Part shown: piece by piece, positions 52,228-60,489 of the stretch
How positions within the stretch are numbered: position 1 is the first letter of the stretch
How the letters are laid out: every line of letters starts with the position of its first letter
Source: Kofleriaceae bacterium
GTDB taxonomy: Bacteria; Myxococcota_A; Polyangia; Haliangiales; Haliangiaceae
Assembly (NCBI GenBank): GCA_024762925.1
Contig: JANTGM010000001.1
Coordinates: forward strand, 149,555 to 213,554
Length of the DNA: 64,000 nucleotides
Direction of reading: 5' to 3'
Position numbers and translations under genes: made by a program
Notes under the pieces: generated by a model
The model's input: only the letters and a program-made list of their open reading frames with translations
What the model was told of the DNA's origin: nothing
Databases searched by the model: none

Positions 52228-52365
52228 ATGGTCACTTCCATTCAAATCACAACGCAGCAGACTGGAAAACAGCCAATTGCGAACCTTTGCTCCTATTCTG
52301 GAATTCGAGTTGTGATGGGAATCTCGCCAATGGCTCACTCGCCCCAGCAATACATGAAGCGATGA
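52228..52365 (+). CDS. Small ORF (45 residues), possible leader peptide of the MATE exporter
   Basis: MVTSIQITTQQTGKQPIANL and onward, 45 residues, soluble, Gln/Ser/Thr-rich. It has AGGAGA six nt before the ATG, its own promoter candidate upstream and an intrinsic terminator 30 nt after the stop, which together make it the best supported short ORF here. No homolog is recognised. It precedes the MATE gene by 122 nt. Alternatively the RNA, not the peptide, is functional. Confidence 0.5.
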   Translation: MVTSIQITTQQTGKQPIANLCSYSGIRVVMGISPMAHSPQQYMKR

Positions 52366-52395
52366 CGATTTAGCTCATCACCAAACTTCGGTATT

Positions 52396-52425
52396 GCGGG
52401 CTTCCTTCGAAGTCCGCTTTTTTTT
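52396..52425 (+). terminator. Intrinsic terminator between the small ORF and MATE
   Basis: GCGGGCTTC (52396-52404), CTTC loop, GAAGTCCGC (52409-52417; one G-U pair), eight Ts (52418-52425). Strong. A second hairpin, GACCGC-CCTCT-GCGGTC (52433-52449), follows before the MATE ribosome site. Confidence 0.85.
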
Positions 52426-52487
52426 GTTCTACGACCGCCCTCTGCGGTCACACCGTCGTCCCAAAGGGGAGGACAAGGAGGTGGCCT

Positions 52488-53837
52488 GTGCTGGGCCGCA
52501 AGGACACATTGTGGAGGCGCTCGCCTCTCACTGAACTCACTCGACTCGCATGGCCAATCTGCGTCTCGATGCTCTCGTACAGCGCCATGACGGTGGCCGA
52601 TACCGCGTTCGTTGGCGCCATCGGGCCTGCCGCACTCGCTGGTGTTGGGCTCGCCGGCACGCTCGCCTTCGCCGTGTTGGTCTTCGGCATTGGTTTGCTG
52701 CGCGGAGTTAAGGTGGTGGTTTCTCAAGCCGTTGGCGCCGGAGGCAGAGACCAGGTCGAAGAAGTCTCGGCAGCGGGCCTTCTTATCGCTCTCGTCATGG
52801 GTGTCGTGGTCGTGGCGCTGGCACAGCTCATCGTGCTTGTCGTGCCGATGCTCGCCGCCAGTGAGCAAGCAGGCATCTACGGGGCGGACTACTTTCGCGT
52901 CCGCATGTGGGCGGCGCCTTTGGTCTACGTCTTCTGCACAACGCGCGAAACCAGCTATGGCTTGGGAAACTCCCGTGCACCAATGGTCGCGTCTCTTATT
53001 GCGAACATCGTCAACATCAGTCTCGACTACGTCTTTATCGTCAAGCTCGGTTTTGGGCCAAGCGGCGCGGCATGGGCAACGGTGCTTGCGACCGCGTTGG
53101 AAGCGGGACTCTTGCTTTGGCTGAGCAATGCGCCTGGTGTGCGATGTCTTGCACGTGGCAAGCCTTGGCTTGGGGCGATCTTGCGCGTTGGTTTGGCAAC
53201 AGGTGCGCAGTTCGCGATCGAAGTTGGTGCGTTTACGTTGCTCACGATTCTGGTCGCGGCAATGTCGGAGACCCAGATGGCTGGTCATCAAGTTGCGCTG
53301 TGCGTCGTGCACTTTGCCTTCCTGCCGATCGTCGCCTTGTCTGAGGCCGCATCGGTGATGGCGGGCCAAGCTGTGGGAGCCGACCAAGATGACCTCGTTC
53401 CGACGATTGCCCTCTACGCGCAGGGAATGGCGGTGTTGTACGCACTCACGTGTACGCTTGTCCTTGCGATCGGGGCGCCAGCCATCGCCGCTCTCTTTGG
53501 CGAGGATGGGGAGGTGCGTACAACGGCAACCTCGCTCCTCTATGTTGCTGCGGTGTTTCAGCTGGGCGATGCGTTTAATATCATTGCGCGTGGCATGCTT
53601 CGGGGAACTGGGGACGTTCGAGTGCCTGCCATCATCTGTGTGAGCGTCTCTTGGTTGGCCTTGCCTCCACTTACGTGGTTGCTCGGGCATCACATGGGCA
53701 TGGGAGCGATTGGCGCTTGGCTCGGCCTCACCTGCGAGATTGTGATCGTGGCCGTGATCTTGTGGTGGCGGCTATGGCGCGGAGGTTGGCGACCTAGTGC
53801 GGCCCTCAGTCGTCAAGAACTCGCAGTGCGTTCCTAA
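52488..53837 (+). CDS. MATE-family efflux transporter
   Basis: Na+- or H+-driven exporter of cationic drugs or metabolites. 449 residues, about 12 membrane helices, with the MATE opening LTRLAWPICVSMLSYSAMTVADTAFVGAIG and LFGIGLLRG-type stretches. Starts at GTG 6 nt after an ideal AAGGAGGT. Preceded by a terminator and a leader ORF, so expression may be conditional. The next gene is a convergent acetyltransferase. Substrate unknown. Confidence 0.93.
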   Translation: MLGRKDTLWRRSPLTELTRLAWPICVSMLSYSAMTVADTAFVGAIGPAALAGVGLAGTLAFAVLVFGIGLLRGVKVVVSQAVGAGGRDQVEEVSAAGLLIALVMGVVVVALAQLIVLVVPMLAASEQAGIYGADYFRVRMWAAPLVYVFCTTRETSYGLGNSRAPMVASLIANIVNISLDYVFIVKLGFGPSGAAWATVLATALEAGLLLWLSNAPGVRCLARGKPWLGAILRVGLATGAQFAIEVGAFTLLTILVAAMSETQMAGHQVALCVVHFAFLPIVALSEAASVMAGQAVGADQDDLVPTIALYAQGMAVLYALTCTLVLAIGAPAIAALFGEDGEVRTTATSLLYVAAVFQLGDAFNIIARGMLRGTGDVRVPAIICVSVSWLALPPLTWLLGHHMGMGAIGAWLGLTCEIVIVAVILWWRLWRGGWRPSAALSRQELAVRS

Positions 53838-53856
53838 GAGAAACTCGTACACCCTT

Positions 53857-54345
53857 CTACTCGTGACGAACAAGCTTCTTTGCCATGTCGATGAAGTGCA
53901 CGGGCAGAAGGGTGCACTTGGTTTCATCGAAGACCGAGGTGCCGGTTTCCTGATAGCCGAGCTGACGATAAAACGGAGGCAGCTCTTCGCGCAGGTTTAC
54001 GACCTGTAGTTTCATCTGCACTGCGCCTCGCGAACGTGCAAGGTCTTCGGCCAGAGCGATGATGCGCTTGCCTAGCCCCTGGCCCTGCATCGTCGGTTCT
54101 ACCGAGACAAGACCAAGGTGCCCGCTATCGCCCTTGACGGCCATATGGGCCGTTGCGATGACCCGATCCCTCGCGCGCAAGACGAGCATCTCTTGGTCTG
54201 CAATACGAGCCATTACAGCATCTTCCCCAATGCGAGGTGCACTCACGAAATGGCTCTCCACAAGGTAGGCCCGATTGATGAGATCGACGATCGCATTGAG
54301 ATCGTGGGGGGTTGCGAGGTGGGTCGTGGGCATTGAGTACGCCAA
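53857..54345 (-). CDS. GNAT-family N-acetyltransferase
   Basis: 162 residues with the acetyl-CoA pyrophosphate loop MQGQGLGKRII and the final YRQLGYQETG strand-helix. Substrate not predictable (small amines, peptides or protein N-termini). It is convergent with MATE. An acetyltransferase next to an exporter would suit self-resistance, but the genes face each other and do not share a promoter. Confidence 0.88.
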   Translation of the reverse strand: MAYSMPTTHLATPHDLNAIVDLINRAYLVESHFVSAPRIGEDAVMARIADQEMLVLRARDRVIATAHMAVKGDSGHLGLVSVEPTMQGQGLGKRIIALAEDLARSRGAVQMKLQVVNLREELPPFYRQLGYQETGTSVFDETKCTLLPVHFIDMAKKLVRHE

Positions 54346-54445
54346 GAGCTGGGGATTGTCGCGAACCTAGCACGGAGTGGGCGCACCAAAGGGCCATGAC
54401 TTCGGGTACGATGTACCCACGCTAGAATTGCCGACGGAGCCCCTA

Positions 54446-55348
54446 ATGATACGACGCTTACTCCCTATTCTCACTTGTTGTGCCGCCACGCTTCCCTTCC
54501 TCATTGCTGGTTGTGGCGACTCGCCCGATGCTGTTGACGCGTCGACGATTGATGCTCAGCCCAACGCCGGCAACTTCACGTTGGCGTGGACAATTGTGAA
54601 CGACGGAGCAACCCTAAGTTGTGGGGATGTGGGAGCCGTTGCGGTGGCTATTACGCTTATTCGCCAAGGCGCCGGATCCGGTAGCGCCGAGTCCTTCCCG
54701 TGCACGGCAGGTGAAGCTGTGAGCCGCGGTTTTGAACCAGGCATCTACGACTTGACCATCGATGTTCGCGCCGCCGGATCCAAGTCGCTGCTCTCGTCCC
54801 CAGTGCGAATCCAAGGTTTCGAAATTGTCGCTCGCCAAGAGACCGCACTTCCGGCCCAAGAGTTCGCAATTGAACCCGTTGGCAACTTCAATTTCTTTGT
54901 CGATACCGGAGCAACGGCTGGAAACTGCGCAGCAGTGGAAGCGGATGGCGGTGGAATCGTTGGCCTAGAGTTTACTCTTAAGGATAATTCCGGTTCTTGT
55001 GTTGAGGCGGAGTTCGTTATTGCTGAAGGCAGCGAGAGCGGTGGAACGTACGTCAGCAATTGCGCGACGCCACCAGCTCCCTTCACATGCATTGGAAGCG
55101 ATCAACAAGTCAGTGTAGCGGGCTTTCGCTCAGGTGCCCTCAGTCTCGAAATCACCGGCCAAAAGGCGGGCCCCATCGACTGCTACGATCGAGTCAGCAA
55201 CTTTGAACTGCCCGGTGCGAACTTGCTCAAAGAGCTCGGAGTGCTGCTACTCAACCTCGAGTATAGCGAGGCCTGCGATCCAGACTTCAGCTTGCCCGAT
55301 GGTGGCATGGGGGGAATCGATGCCGGCGTGCCGGATGCAGGTCTCTAG
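54446..55348 (+). CDS. Lipoprotein with Asp/Gly-rich tail, unknown
   Basis: 300 residues from ATG 54446 (MIRRLLPIL...LIAGC, lipobox Cys22). The frame is open to 54377, but the added part lacks a signal. Beta-rich, with several Cys pairs (CGDVG, CTAGEA, CVEAEF, CIGSDQ, CYDR) and the tail LPDGGMGGIDAGVPDAG typical of myxobacterial surface lipoproteins. No domain recognised. Its stop is at the edge of repeat copy B. Confidence 0.8.
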   Translation: MIRRLLPILTCCAATLPFLIAGCGDSPDAVDASTIDAQPNAGNFTLAWTIVNDGATLSCGDVGAVAVAITLIRQGAGSGSAESFPCTAGEAVSRGFEPGIYDLTIDVRAAGSKSLLSSPVRIQGFEIVARQETALPAQEFAIEPVGNFNFFVDTGATAGNCAAVEADGGGIVGLEFTLKDNSGSCVEAEFVIAEGSESGGTYVSNCATPPAPFTCIGSDQQVSVAGFRSGALSLEITGQKAGPIDCYDRVSNFELPGANLLKELGVLLLNLEYSEACDPDFSLPDGGMGGIDAGVPDAGL

Positions 55349-55685
55349 TGTCGGATTCAAGACTCTTGCTCGCACTCGCTCGGTTCTTCGCCCTCTGGAC
55401 GCCTTCGGCTCTGCGTTGCTCAGCGCCTCCCTTGGCCCAGCAAGCTCGTTGTTCGCGCTTTGCCAGTGAACGAACTCCCGTCGCGATCGTCGATCCACCA
55501 TTTTGGACCCGACACTAGTGCGCGATTCATGAATATAGAACGCGCTCACTCGTCTTCTCGCCCGCTGGGGAGACTGGCTCAGCCAGTCTTCTTCGTCGTT
55601 CCTCGGTCGCTTGCCCCAGCAAACTCCCTCTTCCCGCCTCGCAAGCAAACGAGCTGACTTCGCGATCACGAATCAATGTCCATGG
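55345..55685 (+). repeat. Dispersed repeat, copy B (tandem units)
   Basis: Two diverged units, each opening CTAGTG...GATTCA (55345 and about 55515) and sharing TTCTCGCCC-CTGG and CCCAGCAA-CTC segments. The 18-bp core ATAGAACGCGCTCACTCG is at 55535-55552. It fills the whole spacer between the lipoprotein and FHA-PilZ genes and even overlaps the candidate start of the latter. Confidence 0.75.
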
Positions 55686-55705
55686 ATCGCGCACGAGTCC
55701 AAGCA

Positions 55706-56635
55706 ATGTCGCGGCTCACCCTCACGTACGCCGACCATAAAGTCGAACTGCCTCAGGGGGAGAGCTTCATTGGGCGTGCCCTCGGCTGCCAGCTGCGCTT
55801 CAACGACGCGGCAATCTCGCGTCGACATCTCCGTGTGATGTGCACGGGGGAGGGAGCCTTCGTCGAAAACCTGAGCATGACAAATGGTACGCGTGTCAAT
55901 GGCGATCGACTCAGCGGTTCGCACTTGCTTTGCGACGGCGACACGTTGGAAATCGGCTACCGCGTTTTGCGTGTTCTCGTCGACGACTCAAAGGCGTATC
56001 AAGACTCGGGGCCGGTCACGATTGATGGTCCCTTGCAGGTCGGAAGCGGTCTACTTCTCGCCGATGATCTGGGACGCAATCCAAACCGCAACTTTGCAGA
56101 CCATGGCTTTGGCGAGGAGGGCAATGCGGAGGAGACTCGGCCAAGCGGAATGGGGCCTGTTGGGCTGTTGGCCGAACTCGGTGATACGGGCGCCCGAAAC
56201 TGTCCCAAGTGTCGAGCCTCGGTTCGCCGCGCCGATCCAATCTGTCCTGGGTGTGGCTATCGTTGGCCAATGGGGAGTCCGGGCACGCCCACCCAGGAAA
56301 TCACCGTGGATGGTCTCTCGCAGCGTGTTGGGCCCAGGCACATTGTTCGAGTGCCCGTGATTTACTCTAGTGAGTTTCTCACTCTCGACTGCATCGCCCG
56401 AGATGTGAGCCATGGCGGCATGTTCATATCCTCCGAGATCCTGGATCCTGTGGGGACCCTCTGCGAGATCACAGCGCTGCCCGATGGTTGGCCAGCGCTG
56501 CAATTTGAGGCCGACGTTTGTCATGTGTCGACGGAAATCGTCAACGGTCGACCTGCGGGATTTGGAGTCGCTTTCACCAGCCGATCTGCTTCGGCGATCG
56601 AGTGGCTTCAGTTCATCGACGGGCGAAAACTCTAA
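55706..56635 (+). CDS. FHA, zinc-ribbon and PilZ-domain protein
   Basis: 309 residues from ATG 55706; an upstream ATG (55676) lies inside the repeat. FHA domain (about 1-95: ESFIGRALGCQL, AISRRHLRV, SMTNGTRVNG). A CPKC/CPGC zinc ribbon follows (about 165-185). C-terminal PilZ domain (about 210-305) with RxxxR (RHIVR) and DVSHGGMFI, the two c-di-GMP-contact motifs. Thus phospho-Thr recognition and c-di-GMP binding are in one protein. Same cell makes c-di-GMP from the FHA-GGDEF at 50.4 kb. Start uncertain within 30 nt. Confidence 0.9.
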   Translation: MSRLTLTYADHKVELPQGESFIGRALGCQLRFNDAAISRRHLRVMCTGEGAFVENLSMTNGTRVNGDRLSGSHLLCDGDTLEIGYRVLRVLVDDSKAYQDSGPVTIDGPLQVGSGLLLADDLGRNPNRNFADHGFGEEGNAEETRPSGMGPVGLLAELGDTGARNCPKCRASVRRADPICPGCGYRWPMGSPGTPTQEITVDGLSQRVGPRHIVRVPVIYSSEFLTLDCIARDVSHGGMFISSEILDPVGTLCEITALPDGWPALQFEADVCHVSTEIVNGRPAGFGVAFTSRSASAIEWLQFIDGRKL

Positions 56636-56705
56636 GCGCGGATTCACTGAGGCGAGCTGGCCACCGCCTTGACACAGCTGCGGGATCCTTGGGACAACGC
56701 ATGCA

Positions 56706-57479
56706 ATGACTGTGCGCCTGGGCGACGTGATTTCTTATCTCGATACCACTCTCGAGATTGACAAATTTCGCGACTACGGGCCAAACGGCCTGCAGGTGGA
56801 AGGCTCGCCAGAAGTCGACAAGATTGTCACGGCTGTCTCGGCAACTGCCGAGGTCTTTGAGCGCGCGATCGAGCTGGAAGCGGATCTCGTCGTCACCCAC
56901 CACGGTCTTATCTGGGGTGGAGGAATCAGTCGAGTCACCGGCACCACCGCAAATCGTCTGCGGATGCTTCTTACTCGCTCAGTCTCACTCGCCGCCTACC
57001 ACTTGCCTCTCGATGCTCATTCCCGCCTCGGCAACAACGTTGGGCTCGCTGACGCAATCGGTCTGCAGGGCACCCGCCAGGGCTTTGGGGAAGTGCGGGG
57101 GCATTCCCTTGGGCTTCTTGGCACGTGGAGCGCGGCACTGCCACGGGAAGAAGCGGTAGCTCGCATCGCCGCAGGAGTTGGGCAGGAGTCCTTGCCCTTT
57201 ACGTTTCCCTACGGCCCTGAGAGTGTGAAGACGGTCGGTCTTTGCACAGGTGCCGCCAGCGACCTGCTCGAAGCAGCAGCTGCAGAAGGTTGCGACCTCT
57301 ATGTCACTGGAGAACTCTCCGAGCGCTCCGCCGCTCTTGCCCGCGAGTTGCAAATCACTCTGGTCGCAGCAGGGCACTACGCCACCGAGGTGTTTGGAGC
57401 CCAGCGCTTAGTCGACGAGCTGCGGATGAAGTTCGCTGGGCTGCATGTTGAGTTCGTGGATGTGCCCACCCCAATCTGA
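56706..57479 (+). CDS. Nif3-like dinuclear metal-centre protein (YbgI family)
   Basis: 257 residues, the usual size. The metal ligands are visible: VVTHHGLIWGG (two His), AYHLPLDAHSRLGNN, and near the end AAGHYATEVFG with His and Glu. Members form hexamers with a two-metal site; annotated sometimes as GTP cyclohydrolase I type 2. The function is unresolved, possibly a hydrolase in tetrahydrofolate or coenzyme biosynthesis. It lies 54 nt before serA. Confidence 0.93.
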   Translation: MTVRLGDVISYLDTTLEIDKFRDYGPNGLQVEGSPEVDKIVTAVSATAEVFERAIELEADLVVTHHGLIWGGGISRVTGTTANRLRMLLTRSVSLAAYHLPLDAHSRLGNNVGLADAIGLQGTRQGFGEVRGHSLGLLGTWSAALPREEAVARIAAGVGQESLPFTFPYGPESVKTVGLCTGAASDLLEAAAAEGCDLYVTGELSERSAALARELQITLVAAGHYATEVFGAQRLVDELRMKFAGLHVEFVDVPTPI

Positions 57480-57532
57480 CCTTTCGATCGCTACACCTTC
57501 TTCCAATTCCACAACGCCTAAGTAAAATTCCT

Positions 57533-59149
57533 ATGACCGCGCCTTTTCGAGTTTTGATTTCTGATGAGATGTCTTCACGCGCCCAGGAGATCTTGTCGGC
57601 CTCCGATCGGGTTGAGTGCGATGTGCGCGCAGGAATCTCGGCCGAAGAGCTTGAGGGGTGCATCTCAGAATACGACGGGCTCCTTGTTCGGTCGCGGACG
57701 AAGGTGACACCTGCGGTGCTCGCTAACGCAACACGGCTCAAAGTTATTGGCCGAGCGGGAATCGGCGTCGACAACATCGATGTGGCGGCGGCATCGAGGC
57801 AGGGTGTCTTGGTGGAGAATGCTCCAACGGGAAACATCGTCACAACCGCGGAGCACGCGATTTGCCTGCTGCTCTCGCTTCTTCGGAACATTCCCAAGGG
57901 AACGTCTTCGATGAAGCAAAACAAGTGGGAGAAGAAGAAGCTTCAGGGCACCGAACTCTTCGAGAAGGACTTTGGCATCATTGGCCTTGGCAATATTGGA
58001 CGAATCGTGGCTGATCGCGGGCAAGGGCTGCGGATGAACGTACTTGGCTACGATCCATTTTTGGACGCCGAAACCGCTGATGAGCTTGGCATTGAAAAGG
58101 TCGAACTCTCTGAGCTTCTGGCGCGGGCTGACTTCATCTCGATTCACACACCTCTGAACGATGCCACTCGAGGCCTCATCGGCGAGGAGGAGTTCGCGGC
58201 CATGAAGGATGGCGCCTTCCTGGTGAACGCCGCGCGAGGCGGAATCGTGGATGAGGCGGCGGCGGTTCGAGCGCTGGAATCTGGCAAACTGGCAGGAGCA
58301 GCGTTTGACGTTTTTGAGCAAGAACCGGCACCAGAGAATCACCCGCTGGTTATGCATCCCAACGTCGTGTGTACGCCGCATCTCGGGGCGTCGACGGGGG
58401 AGGCCCAAATCAACGTTGCGGTGATTGTCGCCGAGCAGATGGTGGCGTACGCCGAGACCGGTGAAGTGCGCAACGCGCTCAACGCAGAGCCGCTTTCTGG
58501 CGAAAAGCGGGAAGCTCTATCTCCGTGGACGGATCTTTCGGGAAAACTCGGAGCACTACTTGGACAACTGATGCGGCATGCGGATCAGACTGCCGATGCT
58601 GTGGGTGTTGAAGTGATTGGCGATGCTGCAACAGAGGGCGCCAAGGAGTGTGCTGACCACGCCTTGGTTGGACTCTTGTCCGAAACCTACAGTGACGTAA
58701 ATGAGGTGAACGCCAGGCTTGTGGCCAAAGAAGCGGGTGTGGAAGTCGGCGAGAGCAAGGTAGAGAGCGGGCGCGATTTGAAGTCTGGCGTACGACTCAC
58801 CGTGCGATGTGGTGACACGGAGTTTAGCGCCATGGGAACGCTCTACCATGTCGCCGGTGGTGTTGAAGCGCGCATTGTCGAGATCAATGAATTCTTGGTG
58901 GAGCTGAGCCCGAAGGGCACGGTTTTGGTGGTTCGCAATCAAGACCGCCCGGGTGTCATTGGAGCAGTGGGCTCGTTGCTCGGCGAGAAGGGCATCAACG
59001 TTAATAACCTCCATGTGGCCCACGATCGCAACAAAGGCGTCGCACTCGCCCTGTGGTCGATTGATTCTGAACTCGATGATGCAGCGCTTGGTGCCATCTC
59101 AAAGCTGGCTCTCATTGGGCAAGCATCGTTGGTCCAGCTTGGACAGTGA
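57533..59149 (+). CDS. serA: D-3-phosphoglycerate dehydrogenase
   Basis: First step of serine synthesis. 538 residues: substrate/NAD domains (FRVLISDEMSSRA; FGIIGLGNIGRIVADRGQGL; LVNAARGGIVDE; catalytic Glu and His in CTPHLGAST), an ASB domain (about 325-460) and a C-terminal ACT domain (about 465-535, RPGVIGAVGSLLGEKGINV). The ASB-ACT form usually gives serine feedback control. Next, hisZ follows after 8 nt. Confidence 0.97.
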   Translation: MTAPFRVLISDEMSSRAQEILSASDRVECDVRAGISAEELEGCISEYDGLLVRSRTKVTPAVLANATRLKVIGRAGIGVDNIDVAAASRQGVLVENAPTGNIVTTAEHAICLLLSLLRNIPKGTSSMKQNKWEKKKLQGTELFEKDFGIIGLGNIGRIVADRGQGLRMNVLGYDPFLDAETADELGIEKVELSELLARADFISIHTPLNDATRGLIGEEEFAAMKDGAFLVNAARGGIVDEAAAVRALESGKLAGAAFDVFEQEPAPENHPLVMHPNVVCTPHLGASTGEAQINVAVIVAEQMVAYAETGEVRNALNAEPLSGEKREALSPWTDLSGKLGALLGQLMRHADQTADAVGVEVIGDAATEGAKECADHALVGLLSETYSDVNEVNARLVAKEAGVEVGESKVESGRDLKSGVRLTVRCGDTEFSAMGTLYHVAGGVEARIVEINEFLVELSPKGTVLVVRNQDRPGVIGAVGSLLGEKGINVNNLHVAHDRNKGVALALWSIDSELDDAALGAISKLALIGQASLVQLGQ

Positions 59150-59157
59150 GGGATTGA

Positions 59158-60489
59158 ATGAGTGAGACAAGAATCCGACTCCCCTCTGGCGTAAGAGATT
59201 TTCTACCTCAAGCTGCTCGCAGGCGTGTGCGGATTGCTGAACGGCTCATGCGTGAGTTCGAGTCCTGGGGATACCAGCGCATCATAACGCCGCTCTTTGA
59301 ATGCGCTGATGTCTTGGAGCGTGGTTTGGGCAGTGATGCAAAGGCTGCTGCAATTCGATTTATCGAACCTGCATCTGGCGAAGTTGTGGCGTTGCGACCC
59401 GATATCACTCCACAGATTGCCCGCATCGCGGCTACGAGAATGGCTGATATGGGAGGGCCACTGAGGCTTTGTTATCAGGGGGCAGTTGCACGGATGGGCG
59501 CTGGTGCTCGTGGACAGCGCGAGGTGATGCAAACCGGCGTCGAATTCGTCGGTGCTAGTGGTGCAGCAGCAGACGCCGAACTCTTGGCGTTGGCAGCAGC
59601 TGCGATGGACACGTCTAGCGTTCCAGAGCGCAGCCTCGATGTCGGTCACGTCGCTCTGGCCGAGCTTGCACTGGAAGGCATCGACGATGCATCGCTCGTT
59701 GATGCGCTTGAGTCGTGCCTGCGTCGAAAGGACCGAATCGGTGTGGCGCGTGCTGCACGAAACCTACCAGCGAACCAGCGAGCACTCCTCGATGCGCTTC
59801 CTCTACTCTTTGGGGATCCGGAAAGCACCTTTGCAAGAGCGCGAAGACTGGAATTGCCAACGTCGGCAACGCTGGCGCTAGATGAGTTGGAACGAACGAT
59901 TGTGTGGTCACGGCAGCAAAACGAAACATCAGAACTTCTTAGGGAGTTGACCCTGGATCTTGGCGAACTGCGCGGATTTGAGTACTACACGGGCATGCGA
60001 TTGCACGCCTTTGTAAAGGGAGCCGGTGGACCAGTTCTGCGCGGTGGTCGCTACAACCGGCTGGTGGAGCGCTATGGGCGCGATGCCTCGGCGACAGGAT
60101 TTGCCATCGACATCGAAGCGCTTGCCCAAGCCGAGTCTGTCTTGGAGCGCGAAGGCGAGCAGCAGCAACGTGGTTGCCTTGTGATCGCGCACGCAGAGCA
60201 TCGCGGGCTTGCGGCCAAGCTCGCACGGGCGCTGCGGGACGCAGGCATTCGAGCTGCTTTAGAGGACGCAGAGAATTGGGACCTCAAAGACCTCGGCAAT
60301 GCCATCGCGTATGCCGCCCGAGTAAACCTTCCAGGCGTAGTCGTTTTTGGATCAGAAGAATTCCGATTCTACTGGCCTAAGCAAGCCTCCTCACTGCTGT
60401 GGAGGAAACGCGACCAAGGCCAAGTGAACCCCCCAACCGCGCAATCGATGTCCGATGCGCTTCTATCCATGCTGAGCGGGAGAGAGTAA
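59158..60489 (+). CDS. hisZ: ATP phosphoribosyltransferase regulatory subunit (HisZ)
   Basis: A histidyl-tRNA-synthetase paralog that activates short-form HisG. 443 residues, longer than usual HisZ (about 390), because of a C-terminal anticodon-domain-like segment (about 345-430). LPSGVRDFLPQAARRR, ALRPDITPQIARIAA and FEYYTGM are the family motifs. It lacks intact HisRS tRNA-ligase motifs, and no hisG gene is in the window. Its stop overlaps the purA ATG by one base. Confidence 0.92.
   Translation: MSETRIRLPSGVRDFLPQAARRRVRIAERLMREFESWGYQRIITPLFECADVLERGLGSDAKAAAIRFIEPASGEVVALRPDITPQIARIAATRMADMGGPLRLCYQGAVARMGAGARGQREVMQTGVEFVGASGAAADAELLALAAAAMDTSSVPERSLDVGHVALAELALEGIDDASLVDALESCLRRKDRIGVARAARNLPANQRALLDALPLLFGDPESTFARARRLELPTSATLALDELERTIVWSRQQNETSELLRELTLDLGELRGFEYYTGMRLHAFVKGAGGPVLRGGRYNRLVERYGRDASATGFAIDIEALAQAESVLEREGEQQQRGCLVIAHAEHRGLAAKLARALRDAGIRAALEDAENWDLKDLGNAIAYAARVNLPGVVVFGSEEFRFYWPKQASSLLWRKRDQGQVNPPTAQSMSDALLSMLSGRE

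Noticed and set aside
52335..53693. A 452-codon open frame on the minus strand across the MATE gene
   Set aside because: Its translation is Arg/His/Asp-rich low-complexity with no fold, and it mirrors a clear membrane transporter on the other strand.
55460..55657. A 65-codon frame in repeat B, similar in protein sequence to one in repeat C
   Set aside because: The resemblance (NELPS, IERAHS, VFF-VPRS) follows from the DNA repeat. There is no start or ribosome-site conservation to show translation.
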